Under the pieces are notes generated by a model. The model did no database searches, was not told the DNA's origin, and saw nothing but the letters and a program-made list of their open reading frames with translations. The position numbers and the translations under genes were made by a program. Shown piece by piece: positions 1-7,210 of a stretch of DNA of 64,000 nt. Numbering within the stretch: position 1 is the first letter of the stretch; the number at the start of each line of letters is the position of its first letter. The DNA comes from a virus, in the IMG/VR virus record IMGVR_UViG_3300042451_000817, positions 1 to 64,000 of that record; one strand, 5' to 3'.

Positions 1-211
1 ACCAAAAATCATAATAGTAATAACCGCTTTTATCATACACATTTCTTGTTACACAATAATCAAAGTCATTATAAACATTATATCCCATTCCGTATGTCCA
101 ATAACCTGAATTAGATGGTTGCCAGTTAATATAAACACCCTTTTTATCTCCAATAAAAGAAAATGAGAAAAGGATTGAAATAATGATTAATATTTTTTTA
201 AATAATTTCAT
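1..211 (-). CDS. Partial secreted protein of unknown function (3' end outside window)
   Basis: The reading frame opens with ATG at 211-209 and stays open to the left edge, giving 70 codons without a stop. The first 20 residues (MKLFKKILIIISILFSFSFI) are a textbook signal peptide: two or three lysines followed by a hydrophobic core. The visible mature part is rich in Tyr, Trp and Asn (GYWTYGMGYNVYNDFDYC). An exported or periplasmic product is likely, but the family is not recognised. A TATTTATA element lies four bases upstream of the ATG. The adjacent upstream gene (a methyltransferase) ends in a terminator, so this gene probably has its own promoter. Confidence 0.6.
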   Translation of the reverse strand, partial: MKLFKKILIIISILFSFSFIGDKKGVYINWQPSNSGYWTYGMGYNVYNDFDYCVTRNVYDKSGYYYYDFW

Positions 212-215
212 TAGT

Positions 216-223
216 TATAAATA
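216..223 (-). promoter_or_regulatory. TATTTATA element 4 nt before a start codon
   Basis: TATTTATA in the sense of the minus strand lies 4 nt upstream of the ATG at 211. It is one of eight exact copies found next to gene starts in this window. It could be a phage promoter -10 element or part of an AT-rich translation start region. Confidence 0.35.
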
Positions 224-237
224 TCTAAGAAACAAAA

Positions 238-258
238 AAGGGACTTAATTAGTCCCTT
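238..258 (-). terminator. Rho-independent terminator after the DNA methyltransferase
   Basis: On the minus strand an 8-bp stem (AAGGGACT/AGTCCCTT) with a 5-nt loop is followed by a run of T. The stem overlaps the stop codon of the methyltransferase gene ending at 245. Confidence 0.75.
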
Positions 259-1108
259 CTTCAAATTCAATTTTACTTTGTCGTTTTTCTTTTATAAAAT
301 GACTTATTCTCTCGTTAGCAATTTCCATATAATTTGGAGATAATTCAATCCCTATCCATCTCCTGTCAAGTATTTCTGCCGCGACTGCTGATGTTCCACT
401 ACCCATAAAAGGGTCTAATACAATGTCATTTTTGTAAGTTAATATCTTAATTGCTTTTGTGGGAATGTCCATACTAAAAGTGGCCTTCGTTAATGGTCTC
501 GAATCGTTTAGATATTTCCATTGTCCAAAAACAAGACTCATAAATTCTTTTTTGTCTTCATCAATATAAACTTTCTTATCTTTTGTAACACCAAACAAAT
601 CAGTTTCTTTAACTATCTCAGGTGTCCATTGTGGTTCACCTTTAATTTTTTTAATGTGATTCTTTTTATAAGCCAGGATAACACATTCTTTCGGGTTATA
701 GATGTACGGGGCCGATGGACTCATCCAAGAACCCCAAGCCGTTGTTTTACTTCTGTGTGGTGAGTCTTCTTCTAAGTCAACGATACCAAAGAATTTGAAT
801 CCAATCTCTTTCATTATCTGCCAAACTTCAGACACAAAAAATATTCTTCCCCCTTTTTCTTGTCTATTGATTTCAAATGGAATATTTAAGGCAATTCTAC
901 CATCATCCTTTAACACTCTATACGTTTGTGTTAACCAATCTCTACTGAATATTTTATATTCCTCAAATTCAACATCATCATTATGAACATCATAATTAAT
1001 ACCCACCCCATAAGGGCAGCTAGTAACCACTAAATCAATACTTGATTCCGGTAATGTTTTCATAACCTGAATACAATCACCATTAATAATTTTACCTGTT
1101 TCTATCAT
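245..1108 (-). CDS. Site-specific DNA methyltransferase, N4-cytosine/N6-adenine type
   Basis: This is an S-adenosylmethionine-dependent amino-methyltransferase of the class in which catalytic motif IV precedes the SAM-binding motif. Motif IV is near residues 29-33 as TSCPY, where TSPPY or DPPY is usual. The SAM-binding motif DPFMGSGTSAVAA starts near residue 232 and is followed by WIGIEL, the typical acidic strand. At 287 aa the length fits a small phage or restriction-modification methyltransferase with little target-recognition insertion. It sits 9 bp downstream of a Dam-like methyltransferase on the same strand and ends in a terminator. No restriction endonuclease is adjacent, so it is probably an orphan enzyme protecting phage DNA. 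The Pro-to-Cys change in motif IV leaves activity uncertain. Confidence 0.88.
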   Translation of the reverse strand: MIETGKIINGDCIQVMKTLPESSIDLVVTSCPYGVGINYDVHNDDVEFEEYKIFSRDWLTQTYRVLKDDGRIALNIPFEINRQEKGGRIFFVSEVWQIMKEIGFKFFGIVDLEEDSPHRSKTTAWGSWMSPSAPYIYNPKECVILAYKKNHIKKIKGEPQWTPEIVKETDLFGVTKDKKVYIDEDKKEFMSLVFGQWKYLNDSRPLTKATFSMDIPTKAIKILTYKNDIVLDPFMGSGTSAVAAEILDRRWIGIELSPNYMEIANERISHFIKEKRQSKIEFEEGTN

Positions 1109-1117
1109 ATTTTAAAT

Positions 1118-1906
1118 TTAATAATTTTTCCAAAGAGTTTCAACCTTTGTTTTTTTGTTGAAGTTGCCATCCATTGTTTTAACTTCAAACTGAATTTTTT
1201 CAAAACCATTTTCGGTTAACTTGTTATAAAGTTCGCAATCATATCCACTAATTAATATTTTAGATTTACTTTGGATAACTGAATCTAAAAATTTAATATG
1301 TCCTTCTCTATCCATATCAACTTTATATCTAACATCAGTTCTTGTTGATTGTTCGTATGGGGGATCACAATATATTAAAGTGTTAGGATTACTATACTTA
1401 TTGATTAAATCAACCCCATCTACGTTTGAAATTATAACCTTAGATAATCTATCGTGTAATTCTGGTAACCTATCGATTGACGATAGAAAATCAGATACCG
1501 CTTTACTCATACTTCTTCTTACGTGAGTATTCATTGAGAACCCTCCAACTCCATTGTGAGAAGTTCTATTAACATAGAAGAAGTAAAATGCTCTTTCAAC
1601 CAATGAAAGTTCTTTGTTTAATTCCAACTTGTATTCTTTTCGTATATCATCAGAATAAAATACCAAATCACATTTCTCTTTAAATTCTTTGAATAGTTCT
1701 TTATCCGATATTACCTTATATAGAGAATAAACGTTTTTCTCCAAATCGTTGTAGATTTCAACCTCAACTATGGGTTTCTTTAATCCTACAATGTAAGTTC
1801 CTCCAAATGGTTCTACATACGTTTTAAATGGTTCTTTAGGGAAGTGTTCTATTATTTTATTATAGAACCCTCCCTTACTTCCAAAGTATCTTATAGGTGC
1901 GTTCAT
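1118..1906 (-). CDS. dam: D12-class (Dam-like) N6-adenine DNA methyltransferase
   Basis: The 262-aa protein has the order expected of D12/Dam enzymes: YFGSKGG near residues 7-13 for SAM binding, YVEPFGGTYIVGL near 30-42, the IYNDLEKNVYSLY block near 51-63, and catalytic CDPPYEQS with DPPY at 181-184. The reaction would be adenine-N6 methylation, often of GATC in this family, although the target cannot be read from the sequence. Its start overlaps the end of the DUF3310 gene by 4 nt, and the second methyltransferase follows after 9 bp, so the genes look co-transcribed. All core motifs are intact, unlike those of the other two methyltransferases in the window. Confidence 0.9.
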   Translation of the reverse strand: MNAPIRYFGSKGGFYNKIIEHFPKEPFKTYVEPFGGTYIVGLKKPIVEVEIYNDLEKNVYSLYKVISDKELFKEFKEKCDLVFYSDDIRKEYKLELNKELSLVERAFYFFYVNRTSHNGVGGFSMNTHVRRSMSKAVSDFLSSIDRLPELHDRLSKVIISNVDGVDLINKYSNPNTLIYCDPPYEQSTRTDVRYKVDMDREGHIKFLDSVIQSKSKILISGYDCELYNKLTENGFEKIQFEVKTMDGNFNKKTKVETLWKNY

Positions 1907-2124
1907 TTACCCTCCAAAGTTTCAATGTGATGTTGGATATACCAGATAGCCTTTTTTAAATCCTCGATTTCCTTATCTGAGTTCTTTTTTCCCGCTCTTG
2001 AGATATACTTTACAGCATTACCCAAACTAAATCCCAAAGACCAAGCATCAATAACCTTAATCGATTCGTATACGTTATGTTCTCCCCCATAATGACCTGG
2101 GTGATTAACCTGTTCTTTACTCAT
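1903..2124 (-). CDS. DUF3310 family small phage protein
   Basis: The 73-aa product carries the DUF3310 signature: a VNHPGHY start, then a central helix with VIDAW, GNAVKYISRAGKK and EIEDLKKAIWYIQHHIE. DUF3310 proteins are common in phages and often labelled nucleotide kinase-like, but their biochemical role is not firmly established. ATGA overlaps link it to the Dam-like gene downstream and to the 63-aa gene upstream, indicating translational coupling within one operon. Confidence 0.85.
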   Translation of the reverse strand: MSKEQVNHPGHYGGEHNVYESIKVIDAWSLGFSLGNAVKYISRAGKKNSDKEIEDLKKAIWYIQHHIETLEGK

Positions 2125-2312
2125 ATTTCTTGTTTTAAAATTTTTTCTATTTCTTTATCCGATACCCCATTTCTATGTAGGTCAAAAACTTTTGAAGATA
2201 CTTCATCCATAAAGATGAATGCGTCAGATGAAAATAATTTTTTAAGTTGTTTTTTTTCTTCTAAGTATTCTTTGATTGTGTTCTCACTTACGAACCTACT
2301 ATTGAATCCCAT
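2121..2312 (-). CDS. Hypothetical 63-aa protein
   Basis: No family is recognised. The protein is small and charged, with a predicted helical middle (EYLEEKKQLKKLF) and a C-terminal segment (NGVSDKEIEKILK) that resembles a short helix-turn-helix-like pair of helices. It overlaps the DUF3310 gene by 4 nt and the upstream 256-aa gene by 14 nt. These tight junctions are the main support that it is expressed. Confidence 0.6.
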   Translation of the reverse strand: MGFNSRFVSENTIKEYLEEKKQLKKLFSSDAFIFMDEVSSKVFDLHRNGVSDKEIEKILKQEI

Positions 2313-3069
2313 AATTTTTAATATTAGTTGTTTTAAATTTTTTTGACCTTTGATTAATTTGAGACATTAATTTTCTTTTAAAGAGAGGTATTAGTGTTTC
2401 TTCAAATGGAAACATATCATTACATACCATTTCAAAAACAGGATATTTACTAACCTTCTCCTTATTGTCAAATCTACTTAAAACTTCTGATATTGTCAAT
2501 TTTTCTTTATTTTCCTTATACAATAATTTTATGGTTGATTTCGTAACGTATTCAGAGTTTTTAACTTTTCTAATTGTGTATTCCCAAAAATAAACTTCTT
2601 CACCTTTAACATAAAAAAAGAACCCTTTTTTTGAGTTAATATTATCTTTATTTTTTCTAGTGACAATATCTATCGAGTCATAAACTACCGACCAAAACGC
2701 TTTAACTATATTAAAATAATCAAGTAGTTTTGGTTGAGCCATTTTTAGTATTTTTTGAAACTCGATTCTTTGTTCATCGGTCATTTCAGGAATATCTTTA
2801 TATTTCAAATCCGTAATTAATATTTCTTCATCAGGTGATACTAACTTTTTATCGGTATATAAAATTTTGTGGTGCGATAGTAATGATTGTACATTTCCTA
2901 AATGTAAGGATAATTCTGTAAACATTGGGTATAACTTCATCTCTTCAAGAGAGTTATTTAACTTTTGAAAATAATTTAATAAAATATATTCTTTATGTTC
3001 AGAATCGATGGTACCTTTAAACATCCAGTCGGTATCCATCATAAATTTTATTTTTGGTAATTTTTCCAT
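2299..3069 (-). CDS. Hypothetical 256-aa protein
   Basis: No family is recognised. The sequence is soluble and mixed helical (SLEEMKLYPMFTELSLHLG, MTDEQRIEFQKILKMA), without signal peptide or membrane segment, and has a basic C-terminus (KRKLMSQINQRSKKFKTT). It is the first gene of the minus-strand run leading to the methyltransferases, with a 35-bp gap before the next upstream gene. It could be a DNA-associated accessory protein, but nothing in the sequence decides this. Confidence 0.6.
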   Translation of the reverse strand: MEKLPKIKFMMDTDWMFKGTIDSEHKEYILLNYFQKLNNSLEEMKLYPMFTELSLHLGNVQSLLSHHKILYTDKKLVSPDEEILITDLKYKDIPEMTDEQRIEFQKILKMAQPKLLDYFNIVKAFWSVVYDSIDIVTRKNKDNINSKKGFFFYVKGEEVYFWEYTIRKVKNSEYVTKSTIKLLYKENKEKLTISEVLSRFDNKEKVSKYPVFEMVCNDMFPFEETLIPLFKRKLMSQINQRSKKFKTTNIKNYGIQ

Positions 3070-3104
3070 ATTCGAATTATAAAGAATAATAAAAGTTTTT
3101 TAAA

Positions 3105-4550
3105 TTATTTATTAACCATCATAACATAAAAACGTTCATTCCCATAATGATATGGTCCGGAGTAATCACCATTATAACTATTCATAATACCCCATCCATC
3201 TGAATCTATTAATCCTTGAGCTAAATCATCTTCATTAACATAATACTTAATATCATAACCATGCTGTTTAAGCCAATCCGCCGGATCATAAAGAACATCA
3301 TTCCTAATTATTCTATTAAGTTTTTCTTCAATCATATCTTCAGTAGGTTCTTTATCAATTTCTATTGAGTCTAGTTCATCTTGAGCGGTATCAATATTAT
3401 TTGAAATTTCTTCCAGTTTTTTTTCTAAATCATTATATTCATCACTATCACTATCCTCCAAATCTCCTAGTTCATCTTCAAGTTCACTTTCTAAAGTTTT
3501 CATATCTTCGATATATTTCTCCAATTTTTGAATTCTCTTTTCTTGTTCATCAGTTAATTGGAAGTCATCGTCATCAAAATAAGATTCAGGATTATCTCTA
3601 ATATCATCCTCGTAATATTCTCTAGCAACCTGTTCTACTTGGTCGTTATCAATATAATCATCAATAAATCCCTTGTTAAAACCATCAAGTCCAACATCAT
3701 CAATATAATTTTTAGCATAATCAAGTGCCGCCTCTTCCATTTCACTCTCAGTACCTACGGTAAATTCATAATCTTTAAATTCATATCTTGGTATCATAAA
3801 AACTGATAAATTACCATAATACCCACGATCTTGAAGATATAAATCATATAATCCTATTTTATTATCGGTAATTTCTTCTAACTCGTCTTTGAAATTCTCT
3901 AATTCTTCTTCGAGTTCATCTATTTCTTCTTGTACCGATTCATCACCAGTTTCATTATATCTTTTTGTTAACTTTTCGATTTTTTTGGTTAGTAATTGGA
4001 TAACTTTATTAATACTATTAACTCTATCTTTATCTTCATCTGAAAGGACTTCAATATCTGTTTTTAAATAATTTTTACTTATAAATTCCATAAGAGCATT
4101 TGCCATCAATCCTTCTTTATCAATATTGGGATTGTTAACATCTCTTTCATTATTGAGTTCTTTTTCTTTTAATTCTTCAAGCTCAGACGCCATCTCAGTT
4201 TCAATTCTTTTCCTTTCTCGAGGAGTTCCATGATCCCATATATGACCATTAACGATAGTATTACCTAAACTAAGTATATTGGTTCTTGATATATCTAAAG
4301 TACCATCAATGTAAGCAACATTACCTAAACTTTCTGTCGGAGTATTTGAGATGGTTAATTTACCTGTAATATATAGTGGTTTTTTTTGGAATGTTTTTAT
4401 TTTACTTAGGCCAGGACCATTGTAACTTGCCAGTCTCATTAATTCCAAATATTCTTCAGGAGATATCCTATAATATTCGTCATCTATTTGTTCGTTTAAT
4501 GTTTTAAGGATGTTTAAAACTTTTTTTTCTGAGAAAATATTTGTCTTCAT
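3105..4550 (-). CDS. Hypothetical 481-aa acidic coiled-coil protein with LRR-like N-terminus
   Basis: The N-terminal part (residues about 55-105) holds short beta-solenoid-like repeats of the form LYITGKLTISNTPTESLGNV and IDGTLDISRTNILSLGN. This type is seen in uncharacterised proteins of large phages. The middle is strongly charged and predicted coiled coil (ESVQEEIDELEEELENFKDE and later EKYIEDMKTLESELEDELG). The C-terminus is Tyr and Asn rich (DYSGPYHYGNERFYVMM). There is no signal peptide. The gene stands alone at a divergent junction with the GIY-YIG gene, with promoter-like elements upstream. Function is unknown; a structural or scaffold-like role is one possibility. Confidence 0.65.
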   Translation of the reverse strand: MKTNIFSEKKVLNILKTLNEQIDDEYYRISPEEYLELMRLASYNGPGLSKIKTFQKKPLYITGKLTISNTPTESLGNVAYIDGTLDISRTNILSLGNTIVNGHIWDHGTPRERKRIETEMASELEELKEKELNNERDVNNPNIDKEGLMANALMEFISKNYLKTDIEVLSDEDKDRVNSINKVIQLLTKKIEKLTKRYNETGDESVQEEIDELEEELENFKDELEEITDNKIGLYDLYLQDRGYYGNLSVFMIPRYEFKDYEFTVGTESEMEEAALDYAKNYIDDVGLDGFNKGFIDDYIDNDQVEQVAREYYEDDIRDNPESYFDDDDFQLTDEQEKRIQKLEKYIEDMKTLESELEDELGDLEDSDSDEYNDLEKKLEEISNNIDTAQDELDSIEIDKEPTEDMIEEKLNRIIRNDVLYDPADWLKQHGYDIKYYVNEDDLAQGLIDSDGWGIMNSYNGDYSGPYHYGNERFYVMMVNK

Positions 4551-4554
4551 AAAT

Positions 4555-4562
4555 TATAAATA
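4555..4562 (-). promoter_or_regulatory. TATTTATA element 4 nt before a start codon
   Basis: An exact TATTTATA in minus-strand sense lies 4 nt upstream of the ATG at 4550. A TATATTTG box (4573-4580) lies just upstream and resembles the -7 element of Bacteroidota promoters, although no TTTG sits at the expected -33 position. Confidence 0.35.
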
Positions 4563-4618
4563 TTTTAAGATACAAATATAATCATTTTTTTGGATTTAAA
4601 AAAATAAAATATTGGAAA

Positions 4619-4626
4619 TATTTATA
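4619..4626 (+). promoter_or_regulatory. TATTTATA element 11 nt before the GIY-YIG start
   Basis: An exact TATTTATA on the plus strand precedes the ATG at 4638. It shares the divergent intergenic gap with the oppositely oriented element at 4555-4562. Confidence 0.3.
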
Positions 4627-4637
4627 TTATAAATAGA

Positions 4638-5225
4638 ATGAAATCAGGTATTTATCAAATAAAGAATAAAATGAGTGGTAAAGTTTATGTCGGTTCTTCT
4701 ATTGACATTAAAAAAAGATTTTACAAACACTTATGGTTATTAAAAAATAATAAACACGATAATAACCACTTACAAAATTCATTTAATTTAGATGGTGAAT
4801 CTTCTTTTGAGTTCTCTATTTTAGAATATTGTAATGAAACAGAATTAGTTTTAAAAGAAAATCATTATATAAATCTTTTTAATAGTTGTAGTCAGGAATT
4901 TGGTTACAATATGTCAACGGTGAATGAATTTAGAAGAAATTGTTTTAATAATGAGGTTAAAATTAAACTATCAAAATACAATTTAAAAAAAAATAATAAT
5001 TTTTCTCAATTTTCATTGACAAATATCGATACTGGCGAGATATTTATATTTGATAGTTTAGTTGATGGTGCTAATTATCTTATAAGTAATGGTTTTGCCA
5101 AAGGAAATCCTAGGAATGTAAGAATGAGGATTTCTACTTGCTTAAGAGGTGTTAAAGTGGATAACGGTTATAAAGGTAGTATCAGAAAAACTTGCTATAA
5201 ACACTATTTTAAAATAATAAACTAA
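4638..5225 (+). CDS. GIY-YIG homing endonuclease (Seg-like)
   Basis: The N-terminal 90 residues form a GIY-YIG nuclease domain. SGIYQIKN (residues 3-10) and VYVGSSIDIKKRFYKH (17-32) contain the paired GIY/YVG strands and the catalytic Arg, and LVLKENHYINLF supplies the conserved Glu. The C-terminal part (DTGEIFIFDSLVDGANYL, CLRGVKVDNGYKG) resembles the DNA-binding modules found in phage homing endonucleases. It is a free-standing plus-strand gene among minus-strand genes, with no intron visible around it, which fits a mobile seg-type gene. It probably promotes its own spread by cutting related genomes near this site. Confidence 0.88.
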   Translation: MKSGIYQIKNKMSGKVYVGSSIDIKKRFYKHLWLLKNNKHDNNHLQNSFNLDGESSFEFSILEYCNETELVLKENHYINLFNSCSQEFGYNMSTVNEFRRNCFNNEVKIKLSKYNLKKNNNFSQFSLTNIDTGEIFIFDSLVDGANYLISNGFAKGNPRNVRMRISTCLRGVKVDNGYKGSIRKTCYKHYFKIIN

Positions 5226-5241
5226 AAAAAAACAAAAAACA

Positions 5242-5391
5242 ATGGGCGGATGCGGATGTAAAAACAAAAACAACGGTAATCAGGTTCCACAGCCTCAAAC
5301 GGCTCAACCTGTTCAAAACAACACTCAAAACTCTCCAACAATTCAAGAATCTATTAAAAAGGTTGTTGAAAAATATTACAAGAAAAGATAA
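5242..5391 (+). CDS. 49-aa protein with Gly/Cys N-terminus
   Basis: A short frame runs from ATG at 5242 to TAA at 5389-5391. The product begins MGGCGCKNKNNGN, continues with a Gln/Pro/Thr-rich linker (QPQTAQPVQNNTQ) and ends in an amphipathic basic helix (IKKVVEKYYKKR). Two cysteines in a CGC arrangement suggest metal binding or lipid-type modification, but there is no signal peptide. It follows the GIY-YIG gene by 16 bp and is closed by a strong terminator, which supports it as a real gene. Function unknown. Confidence 0.55.
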   Translation: MGGCGCKNKNNGNQVPQPQTAQPVQNNTQNSPTIQESIKKVVEKYYKKR

Positions 5392-5423
5392 TTCTTTGAT
5401 ACGTTTGTTTTGAGAAAAAATTT

Positions 5424-5448
5424 AAGGGAGTTTTTAACTCCCTTTTTT
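5424..5448 (+). terminator. Rho-independent terminator after the 49-aa gene
   Basis: A 9-bp stem (AAGGGAGTT/AACTCCCTT) with a 3-nt loop is followed by T-rich sequence. It closes the plus-strand GIY-YIG/49-aa pair. Confidence 0.8.
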
Positions 5449-5483
5449 ATTTATATTTTAAATTAAAATCGTTATAGTTTGTT

Positions 5484-6296
5484 ATGAAATATATTAATCC
5501 AAAAAGTATAAGAGGTTTGGTAAACAGATTTGCCGACTTTATTGTTAGTGAATTATCAAAGGACAACAATTTTGTAAGTATAATAAACGTAACATATTTA
5601 GATTCTTTTTTTGTTATTAATGGGATAACCGAATCTGATAAAGTATTAAATATTAACCCTATTAAAGAAAAGTTTTTTGAACTAAATAAAAACACGTTAA
5701 ATGGTTTAGGAATTAAACAAACAAATACTATTGATGTTATCAAATATAATAAAAAACCTGATGTTCCAACAACACATTTTTTTGAATTCTATAATTCAGA
5801 TAGAGTTTTATTTAAAAAAGAAACAATTAATCTAATAAAACATCTTGACTCCGAATACGAATCAATTAATTACTTTAATGAGTTTATTGTTGAGTCTAAT
5901 AAATTTATAACTAATCATTTCACAATTATACCTGAGATCGTATTCACTTCTGAATATCCGTATGGTTATAGTGTAAATTCAAATAGGTCCCACCTATATT
6001 ATTGTGAATATATTTGTAATCATTTATTTAAAACTATTAATATGGAGTATGTTAATTTCAAATTCTCAACTTTAAAAGATGAGAAAACAAATGACCAGTT
6101 AATTTCAATTAAGACTGATTCAATATATGTTGATGATTATATTAAATCTTTAATACTTGATGTGTTCGATTTTAATATTGATAAATTTGTATTAGATAAT
6201 TTATCAGGTTATGATGTTAAAAATGAAATTGATTCTCAATTAGAGAAAAAACCTTGGAATAAGGTTGATAGAATGAATGATATGGTAATATTTTAA
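5484..6296 (+). CDS. Hypothetical 270-aa protein
   Basis: No family is recognised. The protein is globular and alternates beta strands and helices (FFVINGITESDKVLNI, NPIKEKFFELNKNTLNGLG). It has a Tyr-rich central block (SEYPYGYSVNSNRSHLYYCEY) and an acidic-basic C-terminus. No signal peptide or membrane segment is visible. It is transcribed after a terminator and converges on the glutaredoxin gene, with a hairpin at the junction. Confidence 0.6.
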   Translation: MKYINPKSIRGLVNRFADFIVSELSKDNNFVSIINVTYLDSFFVINGITESDKVLNINPIKEKFFELNKNTLNGLGIKQTNTIDVIKYNKKPDVPTTHFFEFYNSDRVLFKKETINLIKHLDSEYESINYFNEFIVESNKFITNHFTIIPEIVFTSEYPYGYSVNSNRSHLYYCEYICNHLFKTINMEYVNFKFSTLKDEKTNDQLISIKTDSIYVDDYIKSLILDVFDFNIDKFVLDNLSGYDVKNEIDSQLEKKPWNKVDRMNDMVIF

Positions 6297-6319
6297 TTTG
6301 GGTGATTATTCACCCAAAT
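6296..6319. terminator. Hairpin between convergent genes
   Basis: A 10-bp perfect stem (ATTTGGGTGA/TCACCCAAAT) with a 4-nt loop spans the convergent gene ends at 6296 and 6306. No long T-run follows on either side, so its strength as a terminator is uncertain. Confidence 0.5.
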
Positions 6320-6590
6320 GTTCTTTAATAATTTTAAGACCTTCATCAAAGTCTTTGAAGTCTCTGTCAGGAGCAAACAATAAGGTGTTAGGATTTTCTT
6401 CAGGAGATTCAACTATCATAAATGCCGGAACGTATTCATTTTCTGTTATTTCAACAAATAAATCATATTCTTCTTGATATTCATCAATGTCTCTTTCATA
6501 ATAGTCAACTTTGTTTTCGTCCAACATTTTTTTAAAGTCTACACAATGTGGACACCCCTTCATTGTGTAGACTAATAATAATTTATCCAT
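6306..6590 (-). CDS. Glutaredoxin-like protein
   Basis: The 94-aa thioredoxin-fold protein has a dithiol active site CPHC at residues 13-16 in KGCPHCVDFKKML. The typical following elements are present: DYYERDIDEYQ, and VPAFMIV with the cis-proline. It would reduce disulfides with glutathione or another low-molecular-weight thiol, and a plausible partner is the ribonucleotide reductase encoded near 58000-61000. It overlaps the thioredoxin gene by 8 nt, so the two are probably co-expressed. Confidence 0.85.
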   Translation of the reverse strand: MDKLLLVYTMKGCPHCVDFKKMLDENKVDYYERDIDEYQEEYDLFVEITENEYVPAFMIVESPEENPNTLLFAPDRDFKDFDEGLKIIKEHLGE

Positions 6591-6897
6591 TTACTAATTC
6601 TTTAACAAGGTTTTTTATTTGCTCTTCGTTCAATAACCCTACTTTAGTATCAACAATTTCCCCCATATTGAAGGTTTTAATTGTTGGTACACTTCTAACC
6701 CCTAAAGACATTGCCACTTCTCTATTAACATCAACATCCAAAGAATACATTTGAACTTCAGTTGTATTTTCTTTAGCCACTTTTTCAAATATAGGTTTTA
6801 AGATAGAGCAGGGGCCGCACCAAGACGCACCTAATTTTAATATAATCTTTTCCCCATTATTTATTTTTTCTTGTAATTCTACGCTACTAATCTCCAT
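6583..6897 (-). CDS. Thioredoxin
   Basis: The 104-aa protein has the canonical WCGPC active site at residues 26-30 (LGASWCGPCSILKPIFEKVA). It also has the VDVNREVAMSLGVRSVPTIK segment with cis-proline and a C-terminal helix. Its likely role is electron donor to the phage ribonucleotide reductase, whose large subunit ends in a CFGC pair able to exchange disulfides. The gene lies 1 bp downstream of a hypothetical gene and overlaps the glutaredoxin gene. Confidence 0.92.
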   Translation of the reverse strand: MEISSVELQEKINNGEKIILKLGASWCGPCSILKPIFEKVAKENTTEVQMYSLDVDVNREVAMSLGVRSVPTIKTFNMGEIVDTKVGLLNEEQIKNLVKELVNG

Positions 6898-6898
6898 T

Positions 6899-7210
6899 TT
6901 ATTTTATTTTTTTTATTATGTTTATTAAATATTCTGAAACGTTTCTTCTATCAATTGTTGTTAATATAAACAGACCTCCACTATCATTTTGGTAAATTAA
7001 AATTCCTGTTGAATCATACTCACACAATCTTTCAATGAAAACGTTTTTGTTTAATTCTGGTTTGAATGTGGATTTGAACCATATTAGATTGTATTTATCC
7101 ACGAAATAATTAATCTTTTCAAATACATCATCGTGAACTCTCATTTCAATTACTGAAGGGTAGTAATTAAATTTTTTGATAAATGTATCTATACAATTTT
7201 GTGGTATCAT
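6899..7210 (-). CDS. Hypothetical 103-aa protein
   Basis: No family is recognised. The sequence is compact alpha/beta (SVIEMRVHDDVFEKINYFVD, GILIYQNDSGGLFILTTID) with no signal peptide. It is packed without a gap between the PcfJ-like gene (ending at 7211) and thioredoxin (starting at 6897), so it belongs to the same transcript. Confidence 0.6.
   Translation of the reverse strand: MIPQNCIDTFIKKFNYYPSVIEMRVHDDVFEKINYFVDKYNLIWFKSTFKPELNKNVFIERLCEYDSTGILIYQNDSGGLFILTTIDRRNVSEYLINIIKKIK

Noticed and set aside
521-986. Plus-strand frames opposite the N4/N6-type methyltransferase
   Set aside because: They lie wholly antisense to a gene with strong methyltransferase motifs and show no recognisable domain.
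5447-5743. 98-aa minus-strand frame opposite the 270-aa gene
   Set aside because: It is antisense to a longer open frame, its hydrophobic character is an AT-rich shadow, and it begins inside coding sequence.
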